A stretch of 64,000 bases of DNA. It comes from an uncultured bacterium. Its GTDB lineage: Bacteria; Planctomycetota; UBA8742; UBA2392. The notes below the pieces were generated by a model, which saw nothing but the letters and a program-made list of their open reading frames with translations, was not told the DNA's origin and searched no databases. This document shows positions 54,589-63,482 of the stretch, piece by piece. The stretch is taken from positions 62,001-126,000 of the forward strand of contig CALLQI010000012.1 in the NCBI GenBank assembly GCA_938014885.1, written 5' to 3'. Position numbers and translations under genes: made by a program. Within the stretch, counting starts at the first letter, position 1; the number at the start of each line of letters is the position of its first letter.

Positions 54589-55839
54589 TTAGCCGATCGC
54601 GTCGATCAGGCCCACCAGCGGCAGGAACAGCGCGATCACGATGAAGCCGATGGCGCCGCCCATGAATACGATCAGCACCGGCTCAAGGATGCTCACCAGC
54701 GATTCGACCGCGATGTCCACGTAAGTGTCGAACGTGTCGGCCACCTTCAGCAGCATCTTGTCGAGTTCACCGGTTTCTTCACCCACGTCGATCATGTTCA
54801 CGACCAGGTCGTCGAACAGGCCGGTTTCACCCAGCGGGCCGGCGATGGTTTCGCCTTCCTTGATGCTGCTGGCCACCTTGTCGATGGCGTCGCCCAGCAC
54901 CACGTTACCGATCGCGTTCTTGCAGATGTTCAGGGATTCCAGGATCGGCACACCGGCCATCACCAGCGTGCCCAGCGTACGCGTGAAGCGCGCCGTCACG
55001 GCCTTCTTGATGATGTTGCCAAAGATCGGCAATTTCAGCTTCAGCGTGTCGATGACGCGCTCGCCCTTGGGTGTGCGGCCCCAGGCCATGATGCCGAAAC
55101 CCGCGCCGACGCACGCCAGCGCGAACAGGATGCCGTAGATGCTGGCGATGCTTTCGCTGATCCAGATCAGCGAGGCCGTCATAATGTGCAGTTCAAGGCC
55201 CTGGTCTTCGAACATCTTTTTGAAGGCCGGAATCACGAACACCATGATGCCGGTCAAGATCATCACGGCCACGGACATCACGATGATGGGGTAGATCATC
55301 GCGCCGATCACCTTCTTCTTCAGGCGCTGCGCTTTTTCCATGAAGTCGGCAAGGCGCTGCAGAATCGTGTCCAGCACACCGCCCGCTTCGCCGGCCTTGA
55401 TCATGTTAACGAACAGGCGGTCAAACACGCGCGGGTGGTTGCCGAATGCTTCAGACAGGCTTGAGCCTTGTTCGACACTGGTTGAGACGTCTTCAATGAC
55501 ACTCTTGAAGGTGCCCGGCTTCTGCTGCTTGGCCAGCACCTTCAAACTGCGCACCACGGGCAGGCCGGCGTCGATCAGCACGGCCATCTGCGCCGTGAAG
55601 TCGGTCAGCTGCTGCGCGTTGACGCGGCCGCGGATTTTGCCGCCCTTGGCGGGCCCGGGCTGCGACGGCTCTTTCTTGGCGGCCGCTTTTTTTGCGTTGT
55701 CGGCAAGCTGCGCGACTTTGGTGGGCTTCAGGCCGGCGTTGCGGATCTCGAGGATCGCCTGGTTGCGGTTGGCCGCCTCCAGCTCGCCGGTTTCTTTGGC
55801 GCCCTGCGCGTTGATGGCTTCGTAGGCAAAGATTGGCAT
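54589..55839 (-). CDS. GspF/PilC-like inner-membrane platform protein
   Basis: A 416-residue protein with two T2SF domains, each a helical bundle before membrane spans (about 80-200 and 290-400): FTAQMAVLIDAGLPVVRSL, then FTRTLGTLVMAGVPILESL. Membrane spans lie near 185-215, 235-265 and 385-412. GspF/PilC forms the inner-membrane platform of type II secretion or type IV pilus systems. An Ala/Lys/Pro-rich linker (45-72) follows the short N-terminal ARG1-like part. Other pieces lie at 56795-59383. Confidence 0.9.
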   Translation of the reverse strand: MPIFAYEAINAQGAKETGELEAANRNQAILEIRNAGLKPTKVAQLADNAKKAAAKKEPSQPGPAKGGKIRGRVNAQQLTDFTAQMAVLIDAGLPVVRSLKVLAKQQKPGTFKSVIEDVSTSVEQGSSLSEAFGNHPRVFDRLFVNMIKAGEAGGVLDTILQRLADFMEKAQRLKKKVIGAMIYPIIVMSVAVMILTGIMVFVIPAFKKMFEDQGLELHIMTASLIWISESIASIYGILFALACVGAGFGIMAWGRTPKGERVIDTLKLKLPIFGNIIKKAVTARFTRTLGTLVMAGVPILESLNICKNAIGNVVLGDAIDKVASSIKEGETIAGPLGETGLFDDLVVNMIDVGEETGELDKMLLKVADTFDTYVDIAVESLVSILEPVLIVFMGGAIGFIVIALFLPLVGLIDAIG

Positions 55840-56053
55840 TTCGCCTGGCCTCCCAGCGAGTCGGTCCGGCGGCAACGGCCGCGCGAATCCACTACTAAAC
55901 GAGCGCAAACGCGCCCTGGCGGAAGGGGGGATTCCAGCCGACTGAAGAACTGTCCCAATCTTACGGGCCGAACGGGGCAATGCAAGCCACACCTCAGGTT
56001 GCCTTTCAGCGGATGGCGGCTAAATTCCGGCAACTCTTTGCCGGGAACCCGAT

Positions 56054-56506
56054 ATGAACATCCATGCCATGCTTGCCCCCGAACGGGTGATTACCGAACT
56101 GAAAAGCACCAGCAAGCGTGAGGCACTGGTTGAGATTGTGGAGAACCTGGGCAAGTCTGCGGCCGTAACCGACGTTGAGGCCCTCAAGAACGCGATCCTG
56201 GACCGCGAAGAGATCATGTCCACGGGTGTCGGCCTCACGATTGCCGTGCCGCACGCCAAGCTTTCGAGCGTCAAGGCGTTCACGCTGGGCCTGGCCCGCA
56301 GCACCAAGGGCATCGATTACGACAGCCTGGACGGGCAGCCGGTGCGCATCATCGTCACGATCGCGGCACCTGACAACGACCAGAATACCTACCTGCGGGT
56401 GCTCGCCAGTGTGATGCATGTGCTGCGCAATGAAGATTACCGCAAGCAGATCCTGATGGCCGCCAACGCCGAAGAAATGATCGCGGTGTTCAAGAACGCC
56501 AGCTAG
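56054..56506 (+). CDS. PTS EIIA domain protein (fructose/nitrogen type)
   Basis: A 150-residue stand-alone PTS EIIA type 2 domain. The phospho-acceptor is His67 in VPHAK, preceded by STGVGLTIA. Such proteins accept phosphate from HPr and act in sugar uptake or, as PtsN, in regulation. No EIIB/EIIC, HPr or EI gene lies in the window, which favours a regulatory role. It is on the opposite strand between the GspF-like and GspM-like genes. Confidence 0.9.
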   Translation: MNIHAMLAPERVITELKSTSKREALVEIVENLGKSAAVTDVEALKNAILDREEIMSTGVGLTIAVPHAKLSSVKAFTLGLARSTKGIDYDSLDGQPVRIIVTIAAPDNDQNTYLRVLASVMHVLRNEDYRKQILMAANAEEMIAVFKNAS

Positions 56507-56537
56507 GGGCTTGTGCGATAGCCGCAACGGCTGACGC

Positions 56538-56782
56538 GAACAGCAACTGCGTTTGCCCACGAAGCCACACGAAGTGTCACGAAGAGCGGCAACTGTTTTC
56601 AGGCCGAACTGCGGCAGCGCACCGCCAAAGCACCCAGACGCCAAAGTCTGATTGGGTGTTTTGGCGCTTTTGCGCTTTGGCGGTATGAGTAGTTGTCTTG
56701 ATGCGGCGGGTCTAACTGCAGCGTGCGGTCGCCGTTCTTTGTGCCGCTTCGTGTACTTCGTGGATGAACGCCATGGCTGTTC
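56538..56782. repeat. Imperfect inverted repeat, copy D (best preserved)
   Basis: The left arm (56538-56590) begins GAACAGCAACTGCG and carries CACGAAG three times at 10-bp spacing, then AGCGGC. The right arm (56731-56782), reversed, begins GAACAGCCATGGCG and has CCACGAAG, CACGAAG and CACAAAG, then ACGGC. Between them ACCGCCAAAGC (56621-56631) pairs with GCTTTGGCGGT (56674-56684). Upstream GCAACGGCTGAC (56524-56535) resembles copy C. It separates two convergent genes. Confidence 0.75.
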
Positions 56783-56794
56783 GTCGTGGCCGGA

Positions 56795-57400
56795 TCAAGT
56801 GCCGCTGGTGAGCGGGCCGAACCATACGAAGGTGATGGTCGCGTCCCACATGGCGTCGTCGCGGTACTTGCCGTCGCTGCCCTTGGGCGCGACCTTCATG
56901 CGCTGGAAGGTGCGGTCGGCGCGCTGCAAGTCGATGTTCTGGACCACCGCGTACTCGCGGGTGGCGTACTGGGCCTGGCTCAGGAACACGGCCCACTTGG
57001 CTTGGCTGACCTGCTTCAGCTTCACGGTGCACGAGTACTCGATATACATCTTGTTGACCACGCGGCGGTCTTCGTTGATGTCGAGGTGGTCATCCTTGCC
57101 CACGCCACTCTGGATGCCCAGCTTTTCGGCAATCCGGCGCATTTCGACGTCGGTGTTGTCTTTCACTTCGTCGTCGATCGGGTTGATTTGCTTCTCGGCC
57201 ACCTTGCGGTAGTAGTCGCGGATGTTCAGTGCCAGCGCCGAGTGCATGTCGGCGAACTTGGTGGTGAGGTCACGCACTTCGCCAGCCAGCGAGTCGCGCT
57301 TGTCTTCCTGGAACTTGAACAGCACCAGCGCCACCAGCGCCAGCACAAAGCAGGCGACGATGTACACCGTCATGGCCTTGGATCCGTCCTGGTCGCCCAT
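56795..57400 (-). CDS. GspM/PilO-like membrane protein
   Basis: A 201-residue bitopic protein: one N-terminal span (about 10-29), then a periplasmic helix (KFQEDKRDSLAGEVRDL) and a mixed alpha/beta domain. Size, topology and position directly after the GspL/PilM-like gene fit GspM or PilO/PilN-type components of a secretion or pilus inner-membrane complex. There is no diagnostic motif, so this rests on context. ATG 57400. Confidence 0.6.
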   Translation of the reverse strand: MGDQDGSKAMTVYIVACFVLALVALVLFKFQEDKRDSLAGEVRDLTTKFADMHSALALNIRDYYRKVAEKQINPIDDEVKDNTDVEMRRIAEKLGIQSGVGKDDHLDINEDRRVVNKMYIEYSCTVKLKQVSQAKWAVFLSQAQYATREYAVVQNIDLQRADRTFQRMKVAPKGSDGKYRDDAMWDATITFVWFGPLTSGT

Positions 57401-57460
57401 TGCTGTGTTCCTGTGCCTCAACCTGCCCGTGCTGTCCTGCCATGAACCCTGCCGGTCTGG

Positions 57461-59383
57461 CTAGCTTGTTTTTCTTGGTGGCGCGGTGGGTTTCTTCGGC
57501 GGCTCAATCTTCTTCAGGCGGATCGTCACCTTGGCCACGTCCACCACGCGGTTTTCCGGCCCTGCCTGCGCTTTGGCCGTCACTTCACCGCTGTATGCAT
57601 CCGGTGCCGGGTCAAACCACTGGGTGTTTGCCGCTGCCAGGTCACGGAACGCCTTGAACATGCGCTCGCTTTCCGTCAGGTCGCCCACGCCAAGCAACTT
57701 GCGCTCTTCAGCCGTTTCCGTCACGGAGCAGAAGAATTCAATCGTGACCATGTTGTTCTGGATGCGGAAGGTGGTCATCGCGAAGTCGTAGCTGGGTTTG
57801 CCGGCCTGGAACGTCTCCAGCACCTTCAGCAGGATCTGGTCTGCCGGGTGAGGCCGCGCGTAGTTGTCCGACGCTTCGCCCAGCAGGCGCTTCTGGTGGT
57901 CTTTCAGCTTCTTGTGCGCGTTGCGGATTTCCTGGCCCGGGTCGTCCTCGATGGGCACGTAAGTGCGCTCAGCGGCGACTTCTTTGCTGACGGTCTTGGT
58001 CTTGTCCACGCGTTCAAAGGCGGCTTCGAAGTAGTACTTCGGGCCGTTGGGCGCGTCGCGCAGGTCGGAAATCTGGGCTTCGTACTGGGTCGCGTGGCTG
58101 TAGCTGATCAGGTACAGGATGCCCGCAAACAGCAGCGCCAGCGTGGCCGTAAAGGCCAGCGGCGTCTTGGCGTAATCAAACAAGGTGCCCGGCGCCAGCG
58201 CGCCGTAGCGGAAGTCGATCTTGTCTTGGTCGTGACCGAGGCCCTTCAATGCAACGCCCGCGAGGTACGTCAGTTCGCCGATGTCGGGCATGTCCACGAC
58301 GTGCTTGCCGGGTTTGCCTTCCGCTTCGCTGCTGCGTGGGTTGATGGCATCCAGCAGGTCGATCGAGTGGGACTCGGTGATCTGCAGCTCATTGCCCAGC
58401 AGGTCGGCGATCTGGCCGCCGCTGTCGCCGAGGCCGCTTACTACAAGGCGTTGCGGCTCATTGCCCACGCCGGCCATCAGGATCGTGCGGCGGGCTTCAA
58501 TCGCGACGCGCTGCAGGAACTTGAGCATGTCGTCTCGCGACATGTGCTTGATGCGGTCGGCCACCTGCTCGCTGCCGATGTTCACGCTTTCGGTCTTGGG
58601 CAGGGTGACGGAGTCCGTGGCCAGGCCTTGTTCCTTGGCGAACTCCCGGGCGCGGGCTTCGGCCTCGGCCTCGGCGGCTTTGGCTTCTGCCTTGGCGCGT
58701 TCGGCCGCGGCTTCGGCACCGGCGAGGTAGGGGCTGAAAAAGACGCGCGCGCTGCGCACGTTCTTGCCGTCCATCAGGCAGACCATGGCGGTTGAGCCCG
58801 CAAAGTCGAGCCAAAGGGTCGGCGGCAAGGTCGCCGAAAGCTGCGGGTGCAGGCGCCCGAGGTTCAGCGTGCCCGAAAGGTGGTCGTCCACGGCGGCGAT
58901 GTTGGCCCCGCCGGATTCCAGCGCTGTCAGGCGCATCTTGATGTAGTCGCGGTCGGCAGCGTGCACCAGCAGCTTGCAGCCTTCGCCTTCCGTCTGGCCT
59001 TCCTTGGACCCGAACTCTTCCAGCACGATGAAGCCCAGCGACAGGTCTTCAATCGGGATGTTCGGGATCAGGCCTTCGACCTGGAACGGCAGCACTTTCT
59101 CGATGCGCTTGCGGTCCGAAAATGCCAGCCGCAAGTCGCGGTAGCGCACGGCATCAGGCCCGACCAGCAGGTATTGCTTGCCGCTGGTGAGCTTGTTGGC
59201 CTTAAGGAATTCGCCGACGACGTTGTTCAGGAAAGCTTGTTTGTCGGCAACCGGCGAGCCGTCTTCGTTGCGGGGCTCAGGCAATTCGCCGACGACAACG
59301 CGCTTCAGGCGCGGCTTCTTGGCCGAGCCCGCAAGCTCAATGGCCACAATACGCGGGAAATCAATTGAAAACGCGATCGCCAT
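57461..59383 (-). CDS. GspL/PilM-like actin-fold membrane protein
   Basis: A 640-residue protein. Residues about 1-400 resemble the PilM/GspL actin-like cytoplasmic domain (VEGLIPNIPIEDLS, LWLDFAGSTAMVCLM, VVSGLGDSGG). An Ala/Glu-rich helical insert (about 222-250) interrupts it. One membrane span (about 408-427) leads to a periplasmic domain (430-640) that ends in a Pro/Lys-rich tail. GspL/PilM organise the inner-membrane base of type II secretion or type IV pili. Start ATG 59383. Confidence 0.75.
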   Translation of the reverse strand: MAIAFSIDFPRIVAIELAGSAKKPRLKRVVVGELPEPRNEDGSPVADKQAFLNNVVGEFLKANKLTSGKQYLLVGPDAVRYRDLRLAFSDRKRIEKVLPFQVEGLIPNIPIEDLSLGFIVLEEFGSKEGQTEGEGCKLLVHAADRDYIKMRLTALESGGANIAAVDDHLSGTLNLGRLHPQLSATLPPTLWLDFAGSTAMVCLMDGKNVRSARVFFSPYLAGAEAAAERAKAEAKAAEAEAEARAREFAKEQGLATDSVTLPKTESVNIGSEQVADRIKHMSRDDMLKFLQRVAIEARRTILMAGVGNEPQRLVVSGLGDSGGQIADLLGNELQITESHSIDLLDAINPRSSEAEGKPGKHVVDMPDIGELTYLAGVALKGLGHDQDKIDFRYGALAPGTLFDYAKTPLAFTATLALLFAGILYLISYSHATQYEAQISDLRDAPNGPKYYFEAAFERVDKTKTVSKEVAAERTYVPIEDDPGQEIRNAHKKLKDHQKRLLGEASDNYARPHPADQILLKVLETFQAGKPSYDFAMTTFRIQNNMVTIEFFCSVTETAEERKLLGVGDLTESERMFKAFRDLAAANTQWFDPAPDAYSGEVTAKAQAGPENRVVDVAKVTIRLKKIEPPKKPTAPPRKTS

Positions 59384-59513
59384 GGTTGGTCCTGCCGGAT
59401 AATACGACCATACCCCATAAGGGGTTGGGAAAACCCGCCGGTTTTGCATCAGCCCCGGCAACCCCTGTTTTCGCTGCAACCATGGCTCGTTATGCTGGCA
59501 ACACTGGAGCCCT

Positions 59514-60788
59514 ATGACAGACCGCACCATCCTTGACCAGTTGACCTACCGCGAGCTTCCGGCCGTGCTGGTCAGCGCGGAACTATCAAGTGCTGAACCT
59601 TTTGGCGACGACCCCCTGGACGAGTTGACGGCACTGGCCGAAACCGCCGGCGTCATTGTGGCCGCACGGGCCTACCAGCGCATCGAATCGCCCAACCCGC
59701 GCACGTACATCGGCAAAGGCAAAGTCGCTGAGGTGGCGGCGCTGGTGCGTGAACACGGCGCAAAGCTGGCCGTGTTCGACAACGAACTGAAGCCCAACCA
59801 GCAGCGCGAGCTTGAGGAAGAGTTGAAGGTCTCGGTGCTTGACCGCACCGAGTTGATCCTGTCGATCTTCGGCCAGCACGCCCGCACACGCCAGGCCAAG
59901 GTGCAGGTGCAGCTGGCGCAGGCTGAGTACGAGTTGCCACGCCTGAAGAACCTCTGGACGCACTTGGAGCGCCAGCGCGGATCACTGGGTGCCGTCGGTG
60001 GCGCCGGTGAACGCCAGATCGAAGTGGACCGCCGCCTGCTGCGCGACCGCATCAGCAAGCTCAAGCGCGAGCTGGATGAAATCAACAAGCGCCGCCAGAT
60101 TGAAGTCGGCCGCCGGCATGAGCTGTTCCAGGTAAGCATCGTCGGCTACACCAACGCGGGCAAAAGCACACTGATGAATGCGCTGACCGCCGAAGGCGTG
60201 CTGGCCGAGGACAAGCTGTTCGCCACGCTGGACACGCGCACCTGCGTGTGGAAGCTGCCCGATCACAAGGTGCTGCTAAGCGACACCGTAGGTTTCATTC
60301 GCGACCTGCCGCACAGGCTGGTGGCCAGCTTTCACGCGACGCTGGAAGAAGTGTTGCAGGCTGACTTGCTGCTGCACGTCGTGGATGCAAGCCACCCTTC
60401 AGCGGCCGAGATGATCCAGGCCGTGAACGGCGTGCTGCACGAAATCGGCGCCGACAGCCGCCGCGTGTTGATGGTTTTCAACAAGATCGACGCCGTGCGC
60501 GACAAGCCCATGCTGAACCAACTGCTGCTGCAACACGCCGAGCGCGTAAGCGTGTCGGCCCGCACCGGCGAAGGCCTGGCCGAGCTGACGCAACGCGTGC
60601 AGGAGATTGTCGAAGAGCGCGAAACCAAGGTCGAATGGACCTTCAGCGCCGGCAACGGCAAGCTGCTGGCCTACCTGAAGCAGCACGGCAAAATCCTCGA
60701 TATCGCCTACGAAGAAAGCCAAGTCCACGTAAAGGCCCTGATCGAGCCCAGGTACTACGGCCAAGCCCTCGCGATGAAGGATGAGTAG
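59514..60788 (+). CDS. hflX: GTPase HflX
   Basis: HflX is a ribosome-associated GTPase that rescues or splits stalled ribosomes under stress. The 424-residue protein has the N-terminal HflX domain (SPNPRTYIGKGKVAEV, QVQLAQAEYELPRL), a coiled linker with GGAGERQIEVDRR, and a GTPase domain with GYTNAGKSTL (G1), DTVGFIRDLP (G3) and NKIDAV (G4). Length is normal. ATG 59514 follows GGAG. Its end is close to the REP/transposase region. Confidence 0.95.
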   Translation: MTDRTILDQLTYRELPAVLVSAELSSAEPFGDDPLDELTALAETAGVIVAARAYQRIESPNPRTYIGKGKVAEVAALVREHGAKLAVFDNELKPNQQRELEEELKVSVLDRTELILSIFGQHARTRQAKVQVQLAQAEYELPRLKNLWTHLERQRGSLGAVGGAGERQIEVDRRLLRDRISKLKRELDEINKRRQIEVGRRHELFQVSIVGYTNAGKSTLMNALTAEGVLAEDKLFATLDTRTCVWKLPDHKVLLSDTVGFIRDLPHRLVASFHATLEEVLQADLLLHVVDASHPSAAEMIQAVNGVLHEIGADSRRVLMVFNKIDAVRDKPMLNQLLLQHAERVSVSARTGEGLAELTQRVQEIVEERETKVEWTFSAGNGKLLAYLKQHGKILDIAYEESQVHVKALIEPRYYGQALAMKDE

Positions 60789-60801
60789 GCGGCGCCCGCA
60801 C

Positions 60802-60878
60802 GTCAGCCCGGTGTGCTAACACCGGGCCTTTGGAGGCGCGCCACATGCAAAGGCCCGGCCATGGCTGGCCGGGCTGAC
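60802..60878. repeat. REP pair on the 3' side of the transposase
   Basis: Two REP units in opposite orientation. The first (60802-60833) has GTCAG, stem CCCGGTGT/ACACCGGG and CCTTTGG. The second (60848-60878), read on the minus strand, has GTCAG, stem CCCGGCCA/TGGCCGGG and CCTTTG. The stems differ but stay complementary. The pair sits directly after the transposase stop (60882). Confidence 0.85.
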
Positions 60879-60881
60879 GGG

Positions 60882-61371
60882 TTACGATTCCGGCAGCGGC
60901 TCGCCCTGTTTGTGCAACACGTAATAGATGGCGTCGGCGCGCTCTTCTTCATCCAGCAGCCAGGTCTTGCTTCCTCCGCTTGTCCATACGGGACGGTCGG
61001 GCTCAATCAGCCCGGCCGCGCGCTCTGCGGGTGCAGCGTGACTTCAGCGCGTGCAGCATCTTTTCTGGCGCAGCCGCGTGGCCGATTACGACATGAACGT
61101 GATTGCTCCGAATATTCAATGCGAACAGCCTGCGCTGTCGAAACTCGCAGTCCTGCTCGATGGCTTCCCTGATGACTCGTCGCAACTCAGGTGTAATTAG
61201 CAAGGGCGTGAAGTTCAGTTGCCCCCGCCGCAGTGCTTCAAACCGTGGGTTAGGCGGGACGAATTTGCTGAACGGCCGCTTTGCCTTGCGATCAACTGAC
61301 CCCCGCTCGTCGCCGTGCAGCCACGTACCATAAGTGGTCCACGTCAGAAGGTAAGCAATCGGCATGAACAT
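60882..61371 (-). pseudogene. REP-associated tyrosine transposase (RAYT), frameshifted
   Basis: A RAYT (TnpA-REP) gene of the IS200-like HUH/Y1 family. The N-terminal part (61371 to about 61010) has LTWTTYGTWLHGDERG and the HUH motif NHVHVVIG. The C-terminal part continues in the next frame (about 61020-60882) with PVWTSGGSKTWL and YVLHKQGEPLPES. A one-base frame change at about 61010-61030 breaks the reading frame, so the full-length protein is not made unless frameshifting occurs. REP units flank both ends. RAYTs cut and move REP sequences. Confidence 0.88.
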
Positions 61372-61387
61372 GAGCCAAGCATAGTCC

Positions 61388-61523
61388 GTCAGCCCGGCGT
61401 GCCAACGCCGGGCCTTTGGCGTATTGACCGACACGCCCGTCAGCCCGGTGTGCAAACGCCGGGCCTTGGCGGTGATTGCGGCGGGCCCATTGCAAAGGCC
61501 CGGCCATAACTGGCCGGGCTGAC
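61388..61523. repeat. REP cluster on the 5' side of the transposase
   Basis: Three REP units: 61388-61419 (stem CCCGGCGT/ACGCCGGG) and 61439-61469 (CCCGGTGT/ACGCCGGG, with a G-U pair) on the plus strand, and 61493-61523 (CCCGGCCA/TGGCCGGG) inverted. All share GTCAG before and CCTTGG or CCTTTG after the stem. They overlap the start region of the transposase gene and end just before the membrane-protein gene stop. Confidence 0.85.
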
Positions 61524-61529
61524 ACCGGG

Positions 61530-62093
61530 CTACTGGGCCCCAGCAATCCGCCTTCGTAGTTCGGTCCAGATTGTGGTTAGTGCGGTCAGTGCTGCCAGGA
61601 TTCCCAGCAGCTTCAGCCAGGTTGTGATGCTGGTGCCGGGGCCTCGTTTGGCCCAGTCGGCGTAGAACCATAGGGCCGCGCTGCAGATCGTACCCATCGG
61701 GTAGTCCATCGGCATGCCCGCGATCCACTGCTTGTGCCACCAGATGTTGGCCTGCTTGAAGCGCCTTATGCCGAAGTGCGGGTTCAGCACGAACCACAAG
61801 AAGTCCCACCACACGGCCACCAGCAGGTATTGCGACAGCACCCTCAGCTCGCCTACGAACGTCCATTGCGACAGGATCAGTGGGTAATGCAGAAACCCGA
61901 GAATCACGAAGTTGATGTACACGTGATAGCCCGTGATCGGCTTGCCATTCGTCAGCTTGCGCAGCCAGGGCCGGTCGAAGCGCCAGGTGGGCAGCTTTTC
62001 GGCCCAGCCGTGGGGGCCTTCGATGTGTACCTCAAGCAGCGCCAGCGCCAGGCAGATGGCGAACAGGTTCACGCCTACGATCAGCTCATCCAT
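61530..62093 (-). CDS. Unknown multi-spanning membrane protein
   Basis: A 187-residue protein with about four to five hydrophobic spans (roughly 5-22, 58-80, 85-108, 130-150, 162-180). A Trp/His-rich cytoplasmic-side part includes FVLNPHFGIRRF and NIWWHKQW, both likely conserved in its family. I do not recognise the family. Its 3' end almost touches the REP cluster. ATG 62093. Confidence 0.75.
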   Translation of the reverse strand: MDELIVGVNLFAICLALALLEVHIEGPHGWAEKLPTWRFDRPWLRKLTNGKPITGYHVYINFVILGFLHYPLILSQWTFVGELRVLSQYLLVAVWWDFLWFVLNPHFGIRRFKQANIWWHKQWIAGMPMDYPMGTICSAALWFYADWAKRGPGTSITTWLKLLGILAALTALTTIWTELRRRIAGAQ

Positions 62094-62201
62094 GCCGCTG
62101 TTTTACGCCGCGCGGCCGGCCACAAAAGCGCCGGAGCGTTTGGGGATTGTAAAGCCTTGGTGAAGCGTGACGCTGCGGCCTTGGCAAGCTAGCGTGCGGC
62201 T

Positions 62202-63404
62202 ATGGGTCCACAGGTGGTCATCGTTGGCGGCGGCGCAGCCGGGTTCTTTGCCGCGGTGACGTGTGCGGAGGGCGGGGGGCGCGTGACGGTGCTCGAGAAA
62301 AGCCCGCGCTTTCTGTCGAAGGTCAAAATCTCCGGCGGCGGGCGCTGCAACGTGACCCACGCCTGCTTTGACCCGCGCGAGCTGGCGGCGCACTACCCGC
62401 GCGGCGAACGCCCGCTGATCGGCCCCTTTGGCGCGTTCCAGCCCGCCGACACGATTGAGTGGTTCCGGCGGCGCGGCGTTGAGATGTACACGCAGGACGA
62501 CGGCTGCCTGTTTCCCGTTTCGGACGATTCGCAAACCATCATCGATTGCCTGTTCTACGCGGCGCAGAACGCCGGCGCGACCTTGCGCGTCAACGCGGGC
62601 GTCGAAGCCATCCGCCGCGACGAAAGCGGCTTCACGCTGACCATCTCCGGCGGCGAAACCATGCACGCCGACCGCGTCATGCTGGCCACCGGCGGCTGCC
62701 GTGTGGCCGCGATGGGGGACTTGGCCGTTTCGCTGGGGCACACGCTGGAGCCGCCGGTGCCGTCGCTGTTCACGTTTCACGTCGATGCGCCGTGGGTGCA
62801 TGCACTGGCGGGCATCGTGATTGAACCCGTCGAGGCCGCGGCCGCGGGCATGCGCGAAACGGGCATTCTGCTGTTCACGCACTGGGGCGTAAGCGGGCCG
62901 GTGATCCTGCGGCTGTCGGCCTGGGGCGCGCGGAAGCTCGCCGCGCTGGATTACAGATTTCCTCTTACATTGAACTGGCTGCCCGGCCGCGACGTGGAGG
63001 GCGAGCTGCGAGCACGGCGCGAAGGCAACGCGGCCAAACTGGTCGTGAACACGCCCATCGCGCCGCTGACTGCGAGGCTGTGGGAAGCGCTGGTGCTGGC
63101 AGCGGGAATCCCGCGCGAAACGCGCTGGTCGGCACTGTCAAATGCGCAGCAGCACGCCCTGCTGCAACAGCTGACGCGCACCGAACTGCCGGTGACAGGC
63201 AAGACCCTGAACAAAGACGAGTTCGTAACCTGCGGCGGAGTAAGGCTGTCGGAAGTGAACTTCAAGACAATGGAAAGCAAGCTGGTACCCGGCCTCTACT
63301 TCGGCGGCGAACTGCTGGACATCGACGGAGTCACCGGAGGCTTCAATTTCCAAAGCTGCTGGACCACAGGCTGGCTGGCCGGAAACGCCATGGCCACAGC
63401 GTGA
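62202..63404 (+). CDS. HI0933-like NAD(P)/FAD-dependent oxidoreductase
   Basis: A 400-residue flavoprotein of the HI0933/BaiN-like family. The FAD-binding Rossmann GGGAAG loop starts at about residue 8, followed by KISGGGRCNVTHA, DGCLFPVSD and a C-terminal GELLDIDGVTGGFNFQ (FAD-binding). Members reduce a range of substrates; the natural substrate here is unknown. It is divergent from the membrane-protein gene. Confidence 0.9.
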   Translation: MGPQVVIVGGGAAGFFAAVTCAEGGGRVTVLEKSPRFLSKVKISGGGRCNVTHACFDPRELAAHYPRGERPLIGPFGAFQPADTIEWFRRRGVEMYTQDDGCLFPVSDDSQTIIDCLFYAAQNAGATLRVNAGVEAIRRDESGFTLTISGGETMHADRVMLATGGCRVAAMGDLAVSLGHTLEPPVPSLFTFHVDAPWVHALAGIVIEPVEAAAAGMRETGILLFTHWGVSGPVILRLSAWGARKLAALDYRFPLTLNWLPGRDVEGELRARREGNAAKLVVNTPIAPLTARLWEALVLAAGIPRETRWSALSNAQQHALLQQLTRTELPVTGKTLNKDEFVTCGGVRLSEVNFKTMESKLVPGLYFGGELLDIDGVTGGFNFQSCWTTGWLAGNAMATA

Positions 63405-63482
63405 GTACTACAAAACCCGATACAGGTTGCAGCGGGAACCGGCGCTGTGGAGTCGCTATCTTGCAGACATGGGAGGTGGTGC

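Noticed and set aside
60802..61523. CRISPR-like array
   Set aside because: The repeats are hairpins in both orientations with irregular spacing and flank a RAYT gene; no cas genes or regular spacers.
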